Below, piece by piece: positions 10,776-20,970 of a DNA stretch of 64,000 nt. Location: positions 744,001-808,000 of the forward strand of contig NZ_CP083954.1 of the NCBI RefSeq assembly GCF_006442975.2. The letters run 5' to 3'. A program made the translations under genes and the position numbers. Source of the DNA: Mesorhizobium sp. B2-1-1 (GTDB taxonomy: Bacteria; Pseudomonadota; Alphaproteobacteria; Rhizobiales; Rhizobiaceae). The notes beneath the pieces were generated by a model. It saw nothing but the letters and a program-made list of their open reading frames with translations. It had not been told where the DNA came from and searched no databases. Each line of letters begins with the position of its first letter. Position 1 is the first letter of the stretch.

Positions 10776-11393
10776 CTATTGGCGGGCGGCGATCGCCGCC
10801 GCCGCGCCGACCATGAAACCGGCCGCGGTGCGGTTCAGCGCCTTCAGGGCGCGCGGCGAGCGCAGGAACCAGCGCGCCTTGGCCGCCAGCGCCAGATAAG
10901 GCACCAGCACCACGAACAGGACGAGGACGGTGAGTGCGGCGAGGATGCCGTAGTCGGCCAGCGTGATGGTCTTGAGGTCGACGATGGTCGGCGTGATGGC
11001 GAGATAGAAGATCATCGTCTTCGGATTGCCGAGCGTCACCGTCAGGCCGGCGAGGAAGCTCGACGCCAGCCCGCCCTTGCCTTTCCTGGCCTCGACCGTC
11101 TCGGGCGTGATGCCGGCGGTCCAGAAGCGCCAGCCGAGGAAGGCGAGATAGGCGACGCCGGCCCATTTGACGGCGAGGAACACCAAGCCGAAGGTCTGCG
11201 CGACAAAGGCAAGCCCAAGCACCACGGCGGTGAGATAAAGGAGGTCGCCGAGCATCAGGCCGAAGGACATGGCCAGCGACGAGCGGAAGCCGGAACCGAG
11301 CGCGCGCGCCACAAGCGCGGTGACGCCGGGGCCGGGAATGGCCGCGGCCAAGCCGCGGGCGGCGCTGTAGGCGAGGAAGCCGGTGAGGGTCAT
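10776..11393 (-). CDS. LysE/RhtB family amino acid exporter
   Basis: 205 aa membrane protein with about six hydrophobic segments. It has the family N-terminal signature AAIPGPGVTALVARALGSGF and, at the middle, LTVTLGNPKTMIFYLAI (GNPK.. conserved in LysE/RhtB). It exports amino acids or their derivatives; the substrate is unknown. The ribosome binding site is weak. It is probably monocistronic, between cysK and the sugar dehydrogenase, all on the same strand with 120-190 nt gaps. Confidence 0.92.
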   Translation of the reverse strand: MTLTGFLAYSAARGLAAAIPGPGVTALVARALGSGFRSSLAMSFGLMLGDLLYLTAVVLGLAFVAQTFGLVFLAVKWAGVAYLAFLGWRFWTAGITPETVEARKGKGGLASSFLAGLTVTLGNPKTMIFYLAITPTIVDLKTITLADYGILAALTVLVLFVVLVPYLALAAKARWFLRSPRALKALNRTAAGFMVGAAAAIAARQ

Positions 11394-11521
11394 GGATCGA
11401 GCCTTGCGTCCGCGAAACTGCTGGGACGGCGCCTTGTCGCACAGAGTTTCGCGGGCGGGAATTGCCTGGAGCCGGATTTGGTTGCACCAGGCATGCCCCG
11501 TGCTCGAGGCCTCCCAGCGGA

Positions 11522-12892
11522 TCAGGACCGGCCGTCGCCGTAGGTCACGCGCCAGATGGTGCCGTTGCCGTCCTCGGTGACGATCAGCGCGCCGTCGCTC
11601 GCCACCGCCACGCCGACCGGCCGGCCCCAGACCTCGCCGCCGGAGGTGACGAAGCCGGTCATGAAATCCTCATATTCGCCGGTCGGCTTGCCGTCCTTGA
11701 ACTTGAGCCGCACCACCTTGTAGCCGGTCCTGTTGCCGCGATTCCACGAACCGTGCAGGGCGACGAAGGCGTCGCCCCTGTATTCGGCCGGAAAACCGGA
11801 TCCCGCGCGGACATTCCTGCCGTCGTAGAAGGCGATGTTGAGCGGCGCCGAATGCGCCTGCATCAGAATGTCGGGGACGGTGACCTTGCCGGCAAGGTCG
11901 GGACGCGCGCCCTTGTGGCGCGGATCCTCATTGTCGCCGATATAGTACCAGGGCCAGCCGTAGAAGGCGCCTTCCTTCACTTCGGTCGCATATTCGAACG
12001 GCACGTTGTCGCCGAGCGCGTCGCGCTCGTTGACCACGCACCACAGCGCGCCCGCCGCCGGCTGCATGGCCATGCCCGAACAATTGCGCAAGCCGGTGGC
12101 AACGATGCGGCCATTCCTACCGTCCGGGTCGAAAGCCCTGACGTCGGCGCGGCCTTCCTCCGCGCCCCAGGTGGCGCCGAGCGGCTTCGACCTGGCCCAG
12201 GCGTCGAGCCCGCCCCGCGGTTTTTTTGCCATGTCCTGGGCGGCGTTCGAACCGGAGCCGACCGAGAGATACAGCGTCTTGCCGTCCGGCGAGAACGCGA
12301 CGTCGCGGGTCCAGTGATGAGTGGCCGGAATATCGCGGACGACGGTTTCCGGCTCGCCGGAGGCCTTCAGGTCGCCATCGCGGTAGGGAAAGCGCACGAT
12401 GCTGTCGCTGTTGGCGACATAGATCCACTGCGGGCTGTCCCCTGGCGGATAGAAGGCGATGCCGTAGGGCCGGTTGAGATTGCGGGCGAAGATGCCGTCC
12501 CTGACAGGTTTCGCGCTGCCCTCGCCGAGACGGTAGACGCGGATCTGGTTGGCCTCGCTGTCGGCGACGAACAGGTCGCCATTGGGCGCGACACGCACGA
12601 CGCGCGGATTATCGATGCCCGACGCGATCAGTTCCGCCGAAAAACCCGCCGGCAGCCGCGGCTCGGCGCCTCGAGGCCTTTGCACCGGACCGGCGCTGTT
12701 CGAAGCGGATCTGGTGACATAGGGCCGGGGCTGGTCTTGCGGCCTGATCAGCCGGCGCACGCCCGGCTCGTCGGCACGCCAGTCACCGAATGCGGCCGCG
12801 CCCTTCAGCACCGGCTCTGCCTGCTGGGCCAATGCCGTCGCGGCGAAGAGCAAGGCAGCAGGGAGCGCCACCGCGCCGGCAAGTCGGATCAT
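11522..12892 (-). CDS. Secreted PQQ-type sugar (sorbosone) dehydrogenase-like beta-propeller
   Basis: 456 aa with a Sec signal peptide (hydrophobic to about residue 22, cleavage after ATALA). The mature protein is an NHL/six-bladed propeller of the glucose/sorbosone dehydrogenase family: repeated blades such as DNPRVVRVAPNGDLFVADSE and RPYGIAFYPPGD, with the conserved HWTRDVAFSPDG and LHGSWNR (His and Trp near the cofactor site). It likely oxidises aldoses in the periplasm using PQQ; the substrate is not known. The ribosome binding site GGAG precedes the ATG. A perfect EcfG promoter is 70 nt upstream, so it is probably stress-induced. Confidence 0.9.
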   Translation of the reverse strand: MIRLAGAVALPAALLFAATALAQQAEPVLKGAAAFGDWRADEPGVRRLIRPQDQPRPYVTRSASNSAGPVQRPRGAEPRLPAGFSAELIASGIDNPRVVRVAPNGDLFVADSEANQIRVYRLGEGSAKPVRDGIFARNLNRPYGIAFYPPGDSPQWIYVANSDSIVRFPYRDGDLKASGEPETVVRDIPATHHWTRDVAFSPDGKTLYLSVGSGSNAAQDMAKKPRGGLDAWARSKPLGATWGAEEGRADVRAFDPDGRNGRIVATGLRNCSGMAMQPAAGALWCVVNERDALGDNVPFEYATEVKEGAFYGWPWYYIGDNEDPRHKGARPDLAGKVTVPDILMQAHSAPLNIAFYDGRNVRAGSGFPAEYRGDAFVALHGSWNRGNRTGYKVVRLKFKDGKPTGEYEDFMTGFVTSGGEVWGRPVGVAVASDGALIVTEDGNGTIWRVTYGDGRS

Positions 12893-12961
12893 CCCAGTCT
12901 CCAGCTTCTCGCTTCTTCATGCATGTCGTTGTCCCAAGACCGAGGTCACATGCACCAAGGG

Positions 12962-12986
12962 AACGGGCGGGCTCGGCAGTCGTTCC
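12962..12986 (-). promoter_or_regulatory. EcfG-type general stress promoter upstream of the sugar dehydrogenase
   Basis: Minus strand GGAAC (12986-12982), 16-nt spacer, CGTT (12965-12962). This is a perfect match with the same spacing as the two at 1.9 and 2.6 kb. It ends 70 nt before the start at 12892. Confidence 0.7.
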
Positions 12987-13016
12987 GGACGAAACGGGGA
13001 GTTGAAGGAATTCGGG

Positions 13017-13211
13017 TCAGGTATCCGCGTCGAGATCGGCGTCGAGGTTCTTTTCCAGTTCGACGAGGTCGGCCGGCAGCGGCATGCCCATGGCGCGGAT
13101 TTCGCGCAGCTTCTCGCGCAATTGCTCCTGCACTTCGCGCACATCCTCAGGCTGGTTGACCATCTCCTCCAGCAGCAGGCTGATCTGGGCCTTGAACGAT
13201 TCCAGCGCCAT
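13017..13211 (-). CDS. Small conserved hypothetical protein, 64 aa
   Basis: Starts MALESFKAQISLLLEEMVNQ after GGAGAG, 37 nt downstream of hrcA. It is acidic and strongly helical, with a heptad-like pattern (REVQEQLREKLREIR) suggesting a short coiled coil, and has an Asp-rich end. No known function. It occupies the place where grpE follows hrcA in many bacteria, but it is far too short and unrelated to GrpE. Probably co-transcribed with hrcA. Confidence 0.7.
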   Translation of the reverse strand: MALESFKAQISLLLEEMVNQPEDVREVQEQLREKLREIRAMGMPLPADLVELEKNLDADLDADT

Positions 13212-13248
13212 CTTTTCTCTCCTCGGCCGGCTGGATCGATCCCAGCTC

Positions 13249-14370
13249 TCAGCGCAGCATGCGCGATATCAGCTGCGCCGTATAGTCGACCATCGGGACA
13301 ATGCGGGCATAGTTGAGCCGGGTCGGGCCGATGACTCCGAGCGCGCCGACGACGCGGGCGTCCTTGTCGCGGTAAGGCGCCACGACCAGCGACGAGCCGG
13401 AGAGCGAGAAAAGCTTGTTTTCCGAGCCGATGAAGATGCGCACGCCCGGTCCCGCCTCGGCGAGGTCGAGCAGCTGGATCAGCCCGTCCTGCGTCTCCAT
13501 GTCCTCGAACAGGTGGCGCAGGAGTTCGATGTCGGCCTGGGCGGTGACGTTTTCGAGCAGATTGGCGCGGCCGCGCACGATCAGGCGCGCCGGCAGGCCG
13601 CTTTCCGCGCCGGCCCACACCGCCAGCCCTTTCTCCACCAGGTCCTGCGACAGCGTGTCGAGCGCTGCCCTTGTCTCTTCCTTGATACGCTCGACCTCCG
13701 CCCGCGCCTCGGCCAGCGTACGGCCGCGAATATGGGCGTTGAGGAAATTCGAGGCCTCGTGCAATTGCGAGACGGTGATGCCGGCCGGCAGATCGATGAC
13801 CCGGTTCTCGACGTCGCCGTTCTGCGACACCATCACGGTCAGCGCCTTGGTCGGTTCGAGCTGGATGAACTCGATGTGCTTAAGGGCCACCTCGTTCTTG
13901 GCGGCCAGCACCAGGCCGGCGCCGCGCGACATGCCCGACAGCATCTGGCTGGCCTCGGTCAGCATGTGTTCCAGGGTAGCGCCCGAGCCGGAGGCTCGCA
14001 CCTGCGCCTCGATGCTGCGCCGCTCCTCGTCGGAGAGGTCGCCCAGTTCCATAAAGGCGTCGACGAAGAAGCGCAGGCCGGCCTGCGTCGGCAGACGGCC
14101 GGCCGAGATGTGCGGCGCGTAGATCAGGCCGAGATGTTCGAGGTCGCTCATCACGTTGCGGATGGTGGCGGGCGACAGCGAGGACGGCAGGATGCGCGAC
14201 AGGCTGCGCGATCCCACGGGCTCGCCGTCCCTCAGATAGGAATCGACGATGCGCCGGAAGATGTCGCGCGAACGCATGTCGAGCGCCTGAAGTGCGGGCG
14301 CCTGAAGTGCCGGCGTGTGAAGAGCGAGCGACTGCGAAGCGGGATCGACTGCCTTGGTCATTGCGGCCAT
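13249..14370 (-). CDS. hrcA: Heat-inducible transcription repressor HrcA
   Basis: 373 aa. Residues about 30-100 are the winged-helix DNA-binding domain ([33 protein letters not shown], typical HrcA). The rest is the GAF-like and dimerisation region ending [20 protein letters not shown]. It represses groESL/dnaK-type genes through CIRCE elements. No CIRCE sequence is seen in this window. The N-terminus has an extra Ala/Leu/Pro-rich segment (residues 13-30) encoded by a short tandem DNA repeat (14289-14335), which makes it longer than usual; the start could lie at a later Met. It diverges from rph. Confidence 0.95.
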   Translation of the reverse strand: MAAMTKAVDPASQSLALHTPALQAPALQALDMRSRDIFRRIVDSYLRDGEPVGSRSLSRILPSSLSPATIRNVMSDLEHLGLIYAPHISAGRLPTQAGLRFFVDAFMELGDLSDEERRSIEAQVRASGSGATLEHMLTEASQMLSGMSRGAGLVLAAKNEVALKHIEFIQLEPTKALTVMVSQNGDVENRVIDLPAGITVSQLHEASNFLNAHIRGRTLAEARAEVERIKEETRAALDTLSQDLVEKGLAVWAGAESGLPARLIVRGRANLLENVTAQADIELLRHLFEDMETQDGLIQLLDLAEAGPGVRIFIGSENKLFSLSGSSLVVAPYRDKDARVVGALGVIGPTRLNYARIVPMVDYTAQLISRMLR

Positions 14371-14406
14371 AACCTCCGGTTCAAGGATATAGACTTCGCG
14401 GCGCTG

Positions 14407-14432
14407 CGCGCAACCCGGTGTCGTGTTGCGCG
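14407..14432. promoter_or_regulatory. Inverted repeat between divergent hrcA and rph
   Basis: Arms CGCGCAAC and GTTGCGCG (8 bp) with a 10-nt centre. It lies in the divergent promoter region. It is not CIRCE. It could be an operator or part of a leader hairpin; no factor is recognised. Confidence 0.25.
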
Positions 14433-14546
14433 ATCACCCCGGTGTCGCCGCGTTTGCGGCCGCCGGTCCATTTTCCTTTACGCCGTGCCCCGCATGCGTC
14501 TAAAAGCCGGCCAAGATTCAAAAAAGCTGACAAGAAAGCAGGCCGA

Positions 14547-15263
14547 ATGCGCCCCTCCAAACGCCAGTTCGACGAAATGCGCGCCATCTCCTTCGAGCGC
14601 GGCATCTCCAAACATGCCGAAGGCTCGTGCCTGGTGAAGTTCGGCGACACGCATGTCTTGTGCACGGCAAGCCTGGAAGAAAAGGTGCCGGGCTGGATGC
14701 GCAATTCCGGGAAAGGCTGGGTGACGGCCGAATATGGCATGCTGCCGCGCTCGACAGGCGAGCGCATGCGCCGCGAGGCCTCCGCCGGCAAGCAGGGCGG
14801 GCGCACGCTGGAGATCCAGCGGCTGATCGGCCGCTCGCTGCGCGCGGTGGTCGACCTGCAGGCGCTGGGCGAGCAGCAGATCACCGTCGACTGCGACGTC
14901 ATCCAGGCCGATGGCGGCACCCGCACCGCCTCCATCACGGGCGGCTGGGTGGCGCTCTACGATTGCTTGCGCTGGATGGAGGCCCGGCAGATGGTGAGCG
15001 TCGCCAAGGTGCTGAAAGACCATGTCGCGGCGATTTCCTGCGGCATCCATGACGGCCAGCCGGTCATCGACCTCGACTATATCGAGGATTCCTCGGCCGG
15101 CACCGACGCCAATTTCGTCATGACCGGCAAGGGCGGCATCGTCGAGATCCAAGGCACGGCCGAGGGCGAGCCCTTTTCGGAAGGGCAGTTCGCCGAGCTG
15201 ATGGGCCTGGCCAAGAAAGGCATCCAGAGGCTGGTGAGTTTGCAGCAGATGGCGGTGGTTTAG
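14547..15263 (+). CDS. rph: Ribonuclease PH
   Basis: 238 aa phosphorolytic 3'-5' exoribonuclease that matures tRNA 3' ends. The start [12 protein letters not shown] is chosen because it is the conserved N-terminus and a longer frame has no homologous extension. Visible signatures: [19 protein letters not shown], the phosphate-site [33 protein letters not shown] and the late [17 protein letters not shown]. Length is normal. It is followed by a long palindromic repeat and then VOC-rdgB-hemW in the same direction. The rph-rdgB-hemW order is common in alphaproteobacteria. Confidence 0.97.
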   Translation: MRPSKRQFDEMRAISFERGISKHAEGSCLVKFGDTHVLCTASLEEKVPGWMRNSGKGWVTAEYGMLPRSTGERMRREASAGKQGGRTLEIQRLIGRSLRAVVDLQALGEQQITVDCDVIQADGGTRTASITGGWVALYDCLRWMEARQMVSVAKVLKDHVAAISCGIHDGQPVIDLDYIEDSSAGTDANFVMTGKGGIVEIQGTAEGEPFSEGQFAELMGLAKKGIQRLVSLQQMAVV

Positions 15264-15286
15264 GCTTTCAATGTCGAGCCCAGGCG

Positions 15287-15440
15287 CCCCCCTCTGGCCT
15301 GCCGGCCATCTCCCCCGCAAGGGGGGAGATCGGTTGTCACCTCTGCCTTCGCCAATCTCCGGCATTGCAGGACGAGCGCTTTCGGCAACGCCGCCAATCT
15401 CCCCCCTTGCGGGGGAGATGGCCGGCAGGCCAGAGGGGGG
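15287..15440. repeat. Palindromic intergenic repeat, family A, copy 1
   Basis: Inverted repeat with 44-bp perfect arms (15287-15330 and 15397-15440) and a 66-nt centre. Each arm also folds on itself (ATCTCCCCC...GGGGGAGAT). Similar copies lie at 23192-23356 and 63307-63466, with fragments near 21690 and 27420. It resembles the short palindromic intergenic elements of rhizobia. Its right arm supplies the GAGGGG ribosome binding site of the next gene. Confidence 0.9.
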
Positions 15441-15446
15441 TGCCTC

Positions 15447-15857
15447 GTGATCCCCTCTGCAATTCTTGAATCCGCTCTTTACGTCACCGACCTCGCCGCT
15501 GCCGAAGCCTTCTACACCGACATCCTCGGCCTCACTCCTCTCGGCAAGGTCGAGGGCCGCCATCTCTTCTTCCGTTGCGGAGCCGGCGTGCTGCTGATCT
15601 TCAACGCCGAGGCGACCAAGGTCCCGCCCGCGCCCGACGCGAGGCTGAAAGTGCCGCCACACGGCACATCGGGCGAAGGCCATCTCTGCTTTGCGGCGAC
15701 CGCCGATGAAATCAGCCGCTGGAAATCCCATCTGAAGGCGAAGAACATCGCTGTCGAAAGCGAATTCGAATGGCCGCAAGGCGGCCGCTCGCTTTATATC
15801 CGCGATCCCTCCGGCAATTCGATCGAATTCGCCGAGCCGAGAATCTGGGGACTTTGA
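15447..15857 (+). CDS. VOC family protein (glyoxalase/bleomycin resistance fold)
   Basis: 136 aa. The GTG start gives [20 protein letters not shown]; no ATG is available nearby, and GAGGGG at 15433-15440, within the arm of repeat A1, is at good spacing. It has two beta-alpha-beta-beta-beta modules: [20 protein letters not shown] at the start, and GHLCFAA and [17 protein letters not shown] at the end, with His and Glu as likely metal ligands. Substrate unknown. Its stop overlaps the rdgB start as ATGA, so the two are coupled. Confidence 0.9.
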   Translation: MIPSAILESALYVTDLAAAEAFYTDILGLTPLGKVEGRHLFFRCGAGVLLIFNAEATKVPPAPDARLKVPPHGTSGEGHLCFAATADEISRWKSHLKAKNIAVESEFEWPQGGRSLYIRDPSGNSIEFAEPRIWGL

Positions 15858-16519
15858 TGCATTTTCTCGACGGAAAAAAGATCGTCGTCGCCAGCCACAA
15901 TGAAGGCAAGCTGCGCGAATTCGCCGATCTGATGGCGCCATTCGGATTCGAGGCGAAATCGGCGAAGGACTATGGCTTGCCCGAACCCGAGGAGACCGGC
16001 ACAACCTTCGAGGAGAACGCCTATATCAAGGCCTTCGCCGCGGCCAAGGCGACGGGCCTGCCGGCGCTGTCGGACGATTCGGGCCTGTGCGTTGACGCGC
16101 TCGACGGCGCGCCCGGCGTCTACACCGCCAACTGGGCCGAAACGCCTGATGGCAGCAGGGATTTCGGCATCGCCATGCAGCGCACCGAAGTGGCGCTGCA
16201 GGAAGTCGGCGCCGCCACGCCCGCGCAGCGCACGGGACGCTTCGTCGCCGTCATCTGCCTCGCCTTTCCCGATGGCGAGGCCGAATATTACCGCGGCGAG
16301 GCCGAAGGCACGCTGGTCTGGCCGCCGCGCGGCGAGCTCGGATTCGGCTACGACCCGGTGTTCCTGCCCGACGGCTTCGAAAAGACCTTCGGCGAGATGA
16401 GTGCCGAGGAAAAACACGGCTGGAAACCCGGCCAGGCTACGGCGCTGTCGCACCGCGCCCGCGCCTTCCAGAAATTCGCCCAAGCCCGATTGGGTCTGGC
16501 CCGGTTAGGCTCGGCATGA
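15857..16519 (+). CDS. rdgB: XTP/dITP diphosphatase (non-canonical purine NTP pyrophosphatase)
   Basis: 220 aa house-cleaning enzyme hydrolysing ITP, dITP and XTP. Conserved blocks: [13 protein letters not shown] at the N-terminus (substrate and phosphate binding), [26 protein letters not shown] (metal-binding acidic residues), [18 protein letters not shown] and LSHRARAF at the C-terminus. ATGA overlaps at both ends tie it to the VOC gene and hemW. The last residues ([11 protein letters not shown]) are a low-complexity tail. Confidence 0.97.
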   Translation: MHFLDGKKIVVASHNEGKLREFADLMAPFGFEAKSAKDYGLPEPEETGTTFEENAYIKAFAAAKATGLPALSDDSGLCVDALDGAPGVYTANWAETPDGSRDFGIAMQRTEVALQEVGAATPAQRTGRFVAVICLAFPDGEAEYYRGEAEGTLVWPPRGELGFGYDPVFLPDGFEKTFGEMSAEEKHGWKPGQATALSHRARAFQKFAQARLGLARLGSA

Positions 16520-17694
16520 TCAGGCCCGGCGCCACCATGCCGCTCGACCGCAGCCCCGGTTTCGGCGTCTATGTGCATTGGCCGTTCTGCGCGGCCAAAT
16601 GCCCCTATTGCGACTTCAACAGCCATGTCCGCCACCAGCCGGTCGACCAGGAGCGCTTTGCCGCCGCCTTCGAGGCGGAACTGGCGACGATGCGCCAGCG
16701 CACCGGCCCACGCGAGGTGACCAGCATCTTTCTCGGCGGCGGCACGCCGTCGTTGATGAAGCCGGAAACGGTGGCCAGGGTCCTGGACGCCGTGGCGAAG
16801 AACTGGACGGTGCCCGACGGCATCGAGGTGACGCTGGAGGCCAATCCCTCCTCGGTCGAAGCCGAACGCTTTCGCGGCTATCGCGCTGCGGGCGTCAACC
16901 GGGTCTCGCTCGGCGTGCAGGCGCTGAACGACAAGGATTTGCGCTTCCTTGGCCGGCTGCACAATGTGGACGAGGCGCTGCACGCGATCGGGCTCGCGCG
17001 GGAGATATTCCCAAGGCTCTCCTTCGACCTGATCTACGCACGGCCAGGCCAGACGCCGGAGGCCTGGGCATCGGAGCTCGAACAGGCGATCGGCCACGCC
17101 GCCGACCATCTGTCGCTCTATCAGCTGACCATCGAGGAAGGCACGCCGTTCCACGCGCTGCACGCGGCGAAGAAATTCATCATCCCCGACAACGACCACG
17201 CCGCCGACCTTTATGCGCTGACGCAAGAGGTGACATCAGCCCATGGTTTGCCGGCATATGAGATCTCAAACCACGCCCGGCCGGGTGCCGAAAGCCGGCA
17301 CAATCTGACCTACTGGCGCTATGGCGAATATGTCGGCGTCGGCCCTGGCGCGCATGGCCGCTTCGTCGAGAACGGCCACCGCGTCGTGACCATCGCGGAG
17401 AGGATGCCGGAAACCTGGGCCAATCTGGTCGAGGCCAAGGGCCATGGCGTCACCGGCGGCGAGACCCTGACGCGCTCCGAAGAGGCTGACGAGTTCCTGC
17501 TGATGGGACTGAGGCTGGCGGAAGGCATCGACCTGTCGCGCTACGAAGCGTTTTCCGGGCGCGGCCTGTCGAGCGCACGGCTGTCGGTGCTGCAAGGCGA
17601 AGGGCTGGTGGCGCCGATCGGCAACGCCCGCCTGCGCGCCACGCCCGCCGGCATGATCGTGCTCGACGCCGTGGTGGCCGATCTGGCACGGTAG
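16516..17694 (+). CDS. hemW: Radical SAM heme chaperone HemW (HemN-like)
   Basis: 392 aa. The radical SAM cluster motif CxxxCxxC is at C25-C29-C32 in [17 protein letters not shown] follows around residue 75 (SAM binding), and the HemN C-terminal domain is about 300-385. HemW inserts heme into respiratory proteins; it lacks the CPO-specific extra N-terminal region, so it is not a coproporphyrinogen dehydrogenase. The ATG overlaps the rdgB stop (ATGA); a second Met at residue 8 is an alternative start. Confidence 0.95.
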   Translation: MIRPGATMPLDRSPGFGVYVHWPFCAAKCPYCDFNSHVRHQPVDQERFAAAFEAELATMRQRTGPREVTSIFLGGGTPSLMKPETVARVLDAVAKNWTVPDGIEVTLEANPSSVEAERFRGYRAAGVNRVSLGVQALNDKDLRFLGRLHNVDEALHAIGLAREIFPRLSFDLIYARPGQTPEAWASELEQAIGHAADHLSLYQLTIEEGTPFHALHAAKKFIIPDNDHAADLYALTQEVTSAHGLPAYEISNHARPGAESRHNLTYWRYGEYVGVGPGAHGRFVENGHRVVTIAERMPETWANLVEAKGHGVTGGETLTRSEEADEFLLMGLRLAEGIDLSRYEAFSGRGLSSARLSVLQGEGLVAPIGNARLRATPAGMIVLDAVVADLAR

Positions 17695-17792
17695 GCTGGG
17701 ATGCTGCTCCCAATCTCGAAGCCAAGATTACGCTTCTGGAGGCGGCTGTTTCGCGGTATCTGAGTTGAGACCCGACCGGTGAGGCTATCCGA

Positions 17793-18227
17793 ATGAACCT
17801 GCCGCTCTCCTGGCAATTCTGGGCGCTGTTGTCGGCGACTTTCGCGGCGCTGACGGCGATCTTCGCCAAGGTCGGCATCGAGACCATCAATTCCGATTTC
17901 GCCACCCTCATCCGGACAGCCATCATCCTGGTCGTGCTTGCGGCGATCCTCGCCGCCAGCGGCCAATTCCAATCGTGGGCCTCGATCTCCGGGAAGACCT
18001 GGCTTTTCCTTAGCCTGTCGGGACTGGCGACCGGAGCCTCGTGGCTCTGCTATTTCCGCGCGCTGAAAATCGGCAATGCGGCGCAGGTGGCGCCCATCGA
18101 CAAGCTAAGCGTCGTGCTTGTGGCGGTGTTTGGCGCGGTCTTTCTCGGCGAGCGGCTCACCGGTGCGAACTGGCTTGGCGTCGCCCTTATCGCGGCGGGC
18201 GCGGTGCTGGTCGCTTATCGAGGGTAG
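17793..18227 (+). CDS. EamA/DMT family small transporter
   Basis: 144 aa with about four to five hydrophobic segments. It corresponds to one EamA half-domain, ending in VLVAVFGAVFLGERLTGANWLGVALIAAGAVLVAY, the typical EamA C-terminus. Single-domain members probably dimerise. Substrate unknown. No operon partner is obvious: a 97-nt gap separates it from hemW, and the next gene reads in the opposite direction. Confidence 0.88.
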   Translation: MNLPLSWQFWALLSATFAALTAIFAKVGIETINSDFATLIRTAIILVVLAAILAASGQFQSWASISGKTWLFLSLSGLATGASWLCYFRALKIGNAAQVAPIDKLSVVLVAVFGAVFLGERLTGANWLGVALIAAGAVLVAYRG

Positions 18228-18300
18228 TGCTGCGCCGTGGCGGGCGTTCTTGGTTTCGAGACGGGTGATGAAAATATCGAAGCGATTGGGCATCGTCCGG

Positions 18301-18480
18301 TCAGTGCTCCGTCGTGCTGTCGGGTTCGTTGTCGGGTAGCTTGATCTCTGGTGGCGGGCGGCGCGCGGGCCCCTGCTTGCCGTCCGTGGTGGCGGGCGGC
18401 TTCCCGTCTCCTTGCGCGGCAAAGCGCTTGCGGCCTGCATAGTAGGGCTCGAAAGCGTCCTGTATGGTCAGTCTGTCCAT
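18301..18480 (-). CDS. Small hypothetical protein, 59 aa
   Basis: Read from ATG at 18480: MDRLTIQDAFEPYYAGRKRF and on to TGA at 18303-18301. A strong GGGAGGACAGG ribosome binding site is 3-13 nt upstream, good evidence that it is translated. The N-terminus is ordered-looking and the rest is Pro/Gly/Asp-rich and likely disordered (KPPATTDGKQGPARRPPPEI). No family recognised. It is convergent with the EamA gene and divergent from rsmI. Confidence 0.65.
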   Translation of the reverse strand: MDRLTIQDAFEPYYAGRKRFAAQGDGKPPATTDGKQGPARRPPPEIKLPDNEPDSTTEH

Positions 18481-18613
18481 CCTGTCCTCCCGGGGGAATC
18501 AGGGGCTAAATCTGCGAAAGACGGTTTCGTTCCCTACTGTGGCGAAGGAATGGCGCTCGCCTTGCATTACAGCGGCTTTTGCAACCCGGCGCGGGCCGTG
18601 CCAAACAGGGCGG

Positions 18614-19591
18614 ATGATTTCGGAACGTCCTTCGCGGCTCCATCTGGACGCGGGCGCGCCGCTGACGGAGAAGGCACCGGTGACTGGCGAGACGGGAAAG
18701 CGCAGCTATGTGATCGGGCAGACCGAGATCGCGGCCCGGCCGCTCGAACCGGCACTCTATCTGGTGGCGACGCCGATCGGCAATCTCGCCGACATCACGC
18801 TGCGCGCGCTTGAGACGCTGGCCGCCGCCGACATGGTCGCCTGCGAGGACACGCGCGTGTCGCGCGTGCTGCTCGACCGCTACGGCATCCGCCGCCGCAC
18901 CACGGCCTATCACGAGCACAATGCCGGCGAGGCCGGGCCAAAATTGATAGCGGCGCTCCAGTCGGGGCAGAGCGTGGCGCTGATCTCGGATGCCGGCACG
19001 CCGCTGGTTTCCGATCCCGGCTACCGGCTGGTCGGCGAGGCGCTCGACCAGGGCATTCGCGTCGTGCCCATCCCCGGTCCGTCCGCGCCGCTTGCCGCGC
19101 TCACCGCATCCGGCTTGCCTTCGGATGCCTTCCTGTTCTCCGGCTTCCTGCCGGTCAAGGCGGGGCAGCGGCTGGCGCGGCTGGACGCGCTTAAAGCGGT
19201 GCCGGCGACGCTGATCTTCTTCGAATCGCCGCGCCGGCTGGCCGAGTCTCTCGGCGCGATGGCCGAAGCGCTTGGCGGCGAGCGCAAGGCAGCGATCGGC
19301 AGGGAATTGACCAAGACCTTCGAGGAGATGCGCACCGGCACGCTGCGGGCGCTGGCCGACCACTATGCGGCGGCCGATACGCCGAAGGGCGAGATCGTGG
19401 TGTGCGTCGGTCCGGCCGAGGCCAGGGCGGACGAGCCGGCCGATATCGACCGGATGCTGTTGTCGCTCGCCGCCGAAATGCCGGCTTCGAAGGCGGCGGC
19501 GGAAGCGGCGAAGATGACCGGCGGCCAGAAGCAGGCGCTTTACCGGCGGCTGCTGGAACTCAGGGATGCCTCTGGAGAGGACCGTGGCTAG
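18614..19591 (+). CDS. rsmI: 16S rRNA (cytidine1402-2'-O)-methyltransferase
   Basis: 325 aa SAM-dependent tetrapyrrole-methylase-fold enzyme. Signatures: [73 protein letters not shown] and [14 protein letters not shown]. The start at 18614 gives an N-terminal extension of about 45 residues before LYLVATP; a later internal start is possible. yraN begins inside its 3' end, an overlap of 26 nt, and this pair is conserved in many proteobacteria. Confidence 0.95.
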   Translation: MISERPSRLHLDAGAPLTEKAPVTGETGKRSYVIGQTEIAARPLEPALYLVATPIGNLADITLRALETLAAADMVACEDTRVSRVLLDRYGIRRRTTAYHEHNAGEAGPKLIAALQSGQSVALISDAGTPLVSDPGYRLVGEALDQGIRVVPIPGPSAPLAALTASGLPSDAFLFSGFLPVKAGQRLARLDALKAVPATLIFFESPRRLAESLGAMAEALGGERKAAIGRELTKTFEEMRTGTLRALADHYAAADTPKGEIVVCVGPAEARADEPADIDRMLLSLAAEMPASKAAAEAAKMTGGQKQALYRRLLELRDASGEDRG

Positions 19592-19961
19592 GCTCCCGAG
19601 CGTCAGCCGTCAAAAGGCCTACCGGCGCGGCCATCGCGGCGAATGGCTGGCGGCGGCGGCGCTGGTGCTGAAAGGCTACCGGATCCTGGCGCGCCGCCAT
19701 CGCACCCGTTTCGGCGAGATCGACCTGATCGCGCGGCGCGGCGACCTGGTGCTGTTCGTCGAGGTCAAGGCGCGCCGCACGCTGATGGAAGCGATGGAGG
19801 CGATCGCCCATGAATCGGAGCGCCGCATCGAAGGCGCCGCCGACATCTGGCTGTCGCGCCAGCCGGATTACGGCAGGCTGTCGATGCGGTTCGACATGAT
19901 CGCCGTGCTGCCATGGCGCTGGCCGGTGCATGTCCCGAACGCGTTTTACGGGCGCAATTGA
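19566..19961 (+). CDS. YraN family (UPF0102) nuclease-like protein
   Basis: 131 aa with the restriction-endonuclease-like core [42 protein letters not shown] (E...D..VEVK catalytic-like motif). Its function is not firmly established; the family resembles Holliday-junction resolvase folds. It overlaps the end of rsmI by 26 nt, with CTCAGGG as ribosome binding site inside rsmI. Confidence 0.93.
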   Translation: MPLERTVARLPSVSRQKAYRRGHRGEWLAAAALVLKGYRILARRHRTRFGEIDLIARRGDLVLFVEVKARRTLMEAMEAIAHESERRIEGAADIWLSRQPDYGRLSMRFDMIAVLPWRWPVHVPNAFYGRN

Positions 19962-19979
19962 GGGCTGCGTCGCTCGGGT

Positions 19980-20966
<987 letters not shown>

Positions 20967-20970
20967 TGCC

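Noticed and set aside
14371..14546. CIRCE element upstream of hrcA
   Set aside because: No TTAGCACTC-N9-GAGTGCTAA or close variant was found; only an unrelated 8-bp inverted repeat.
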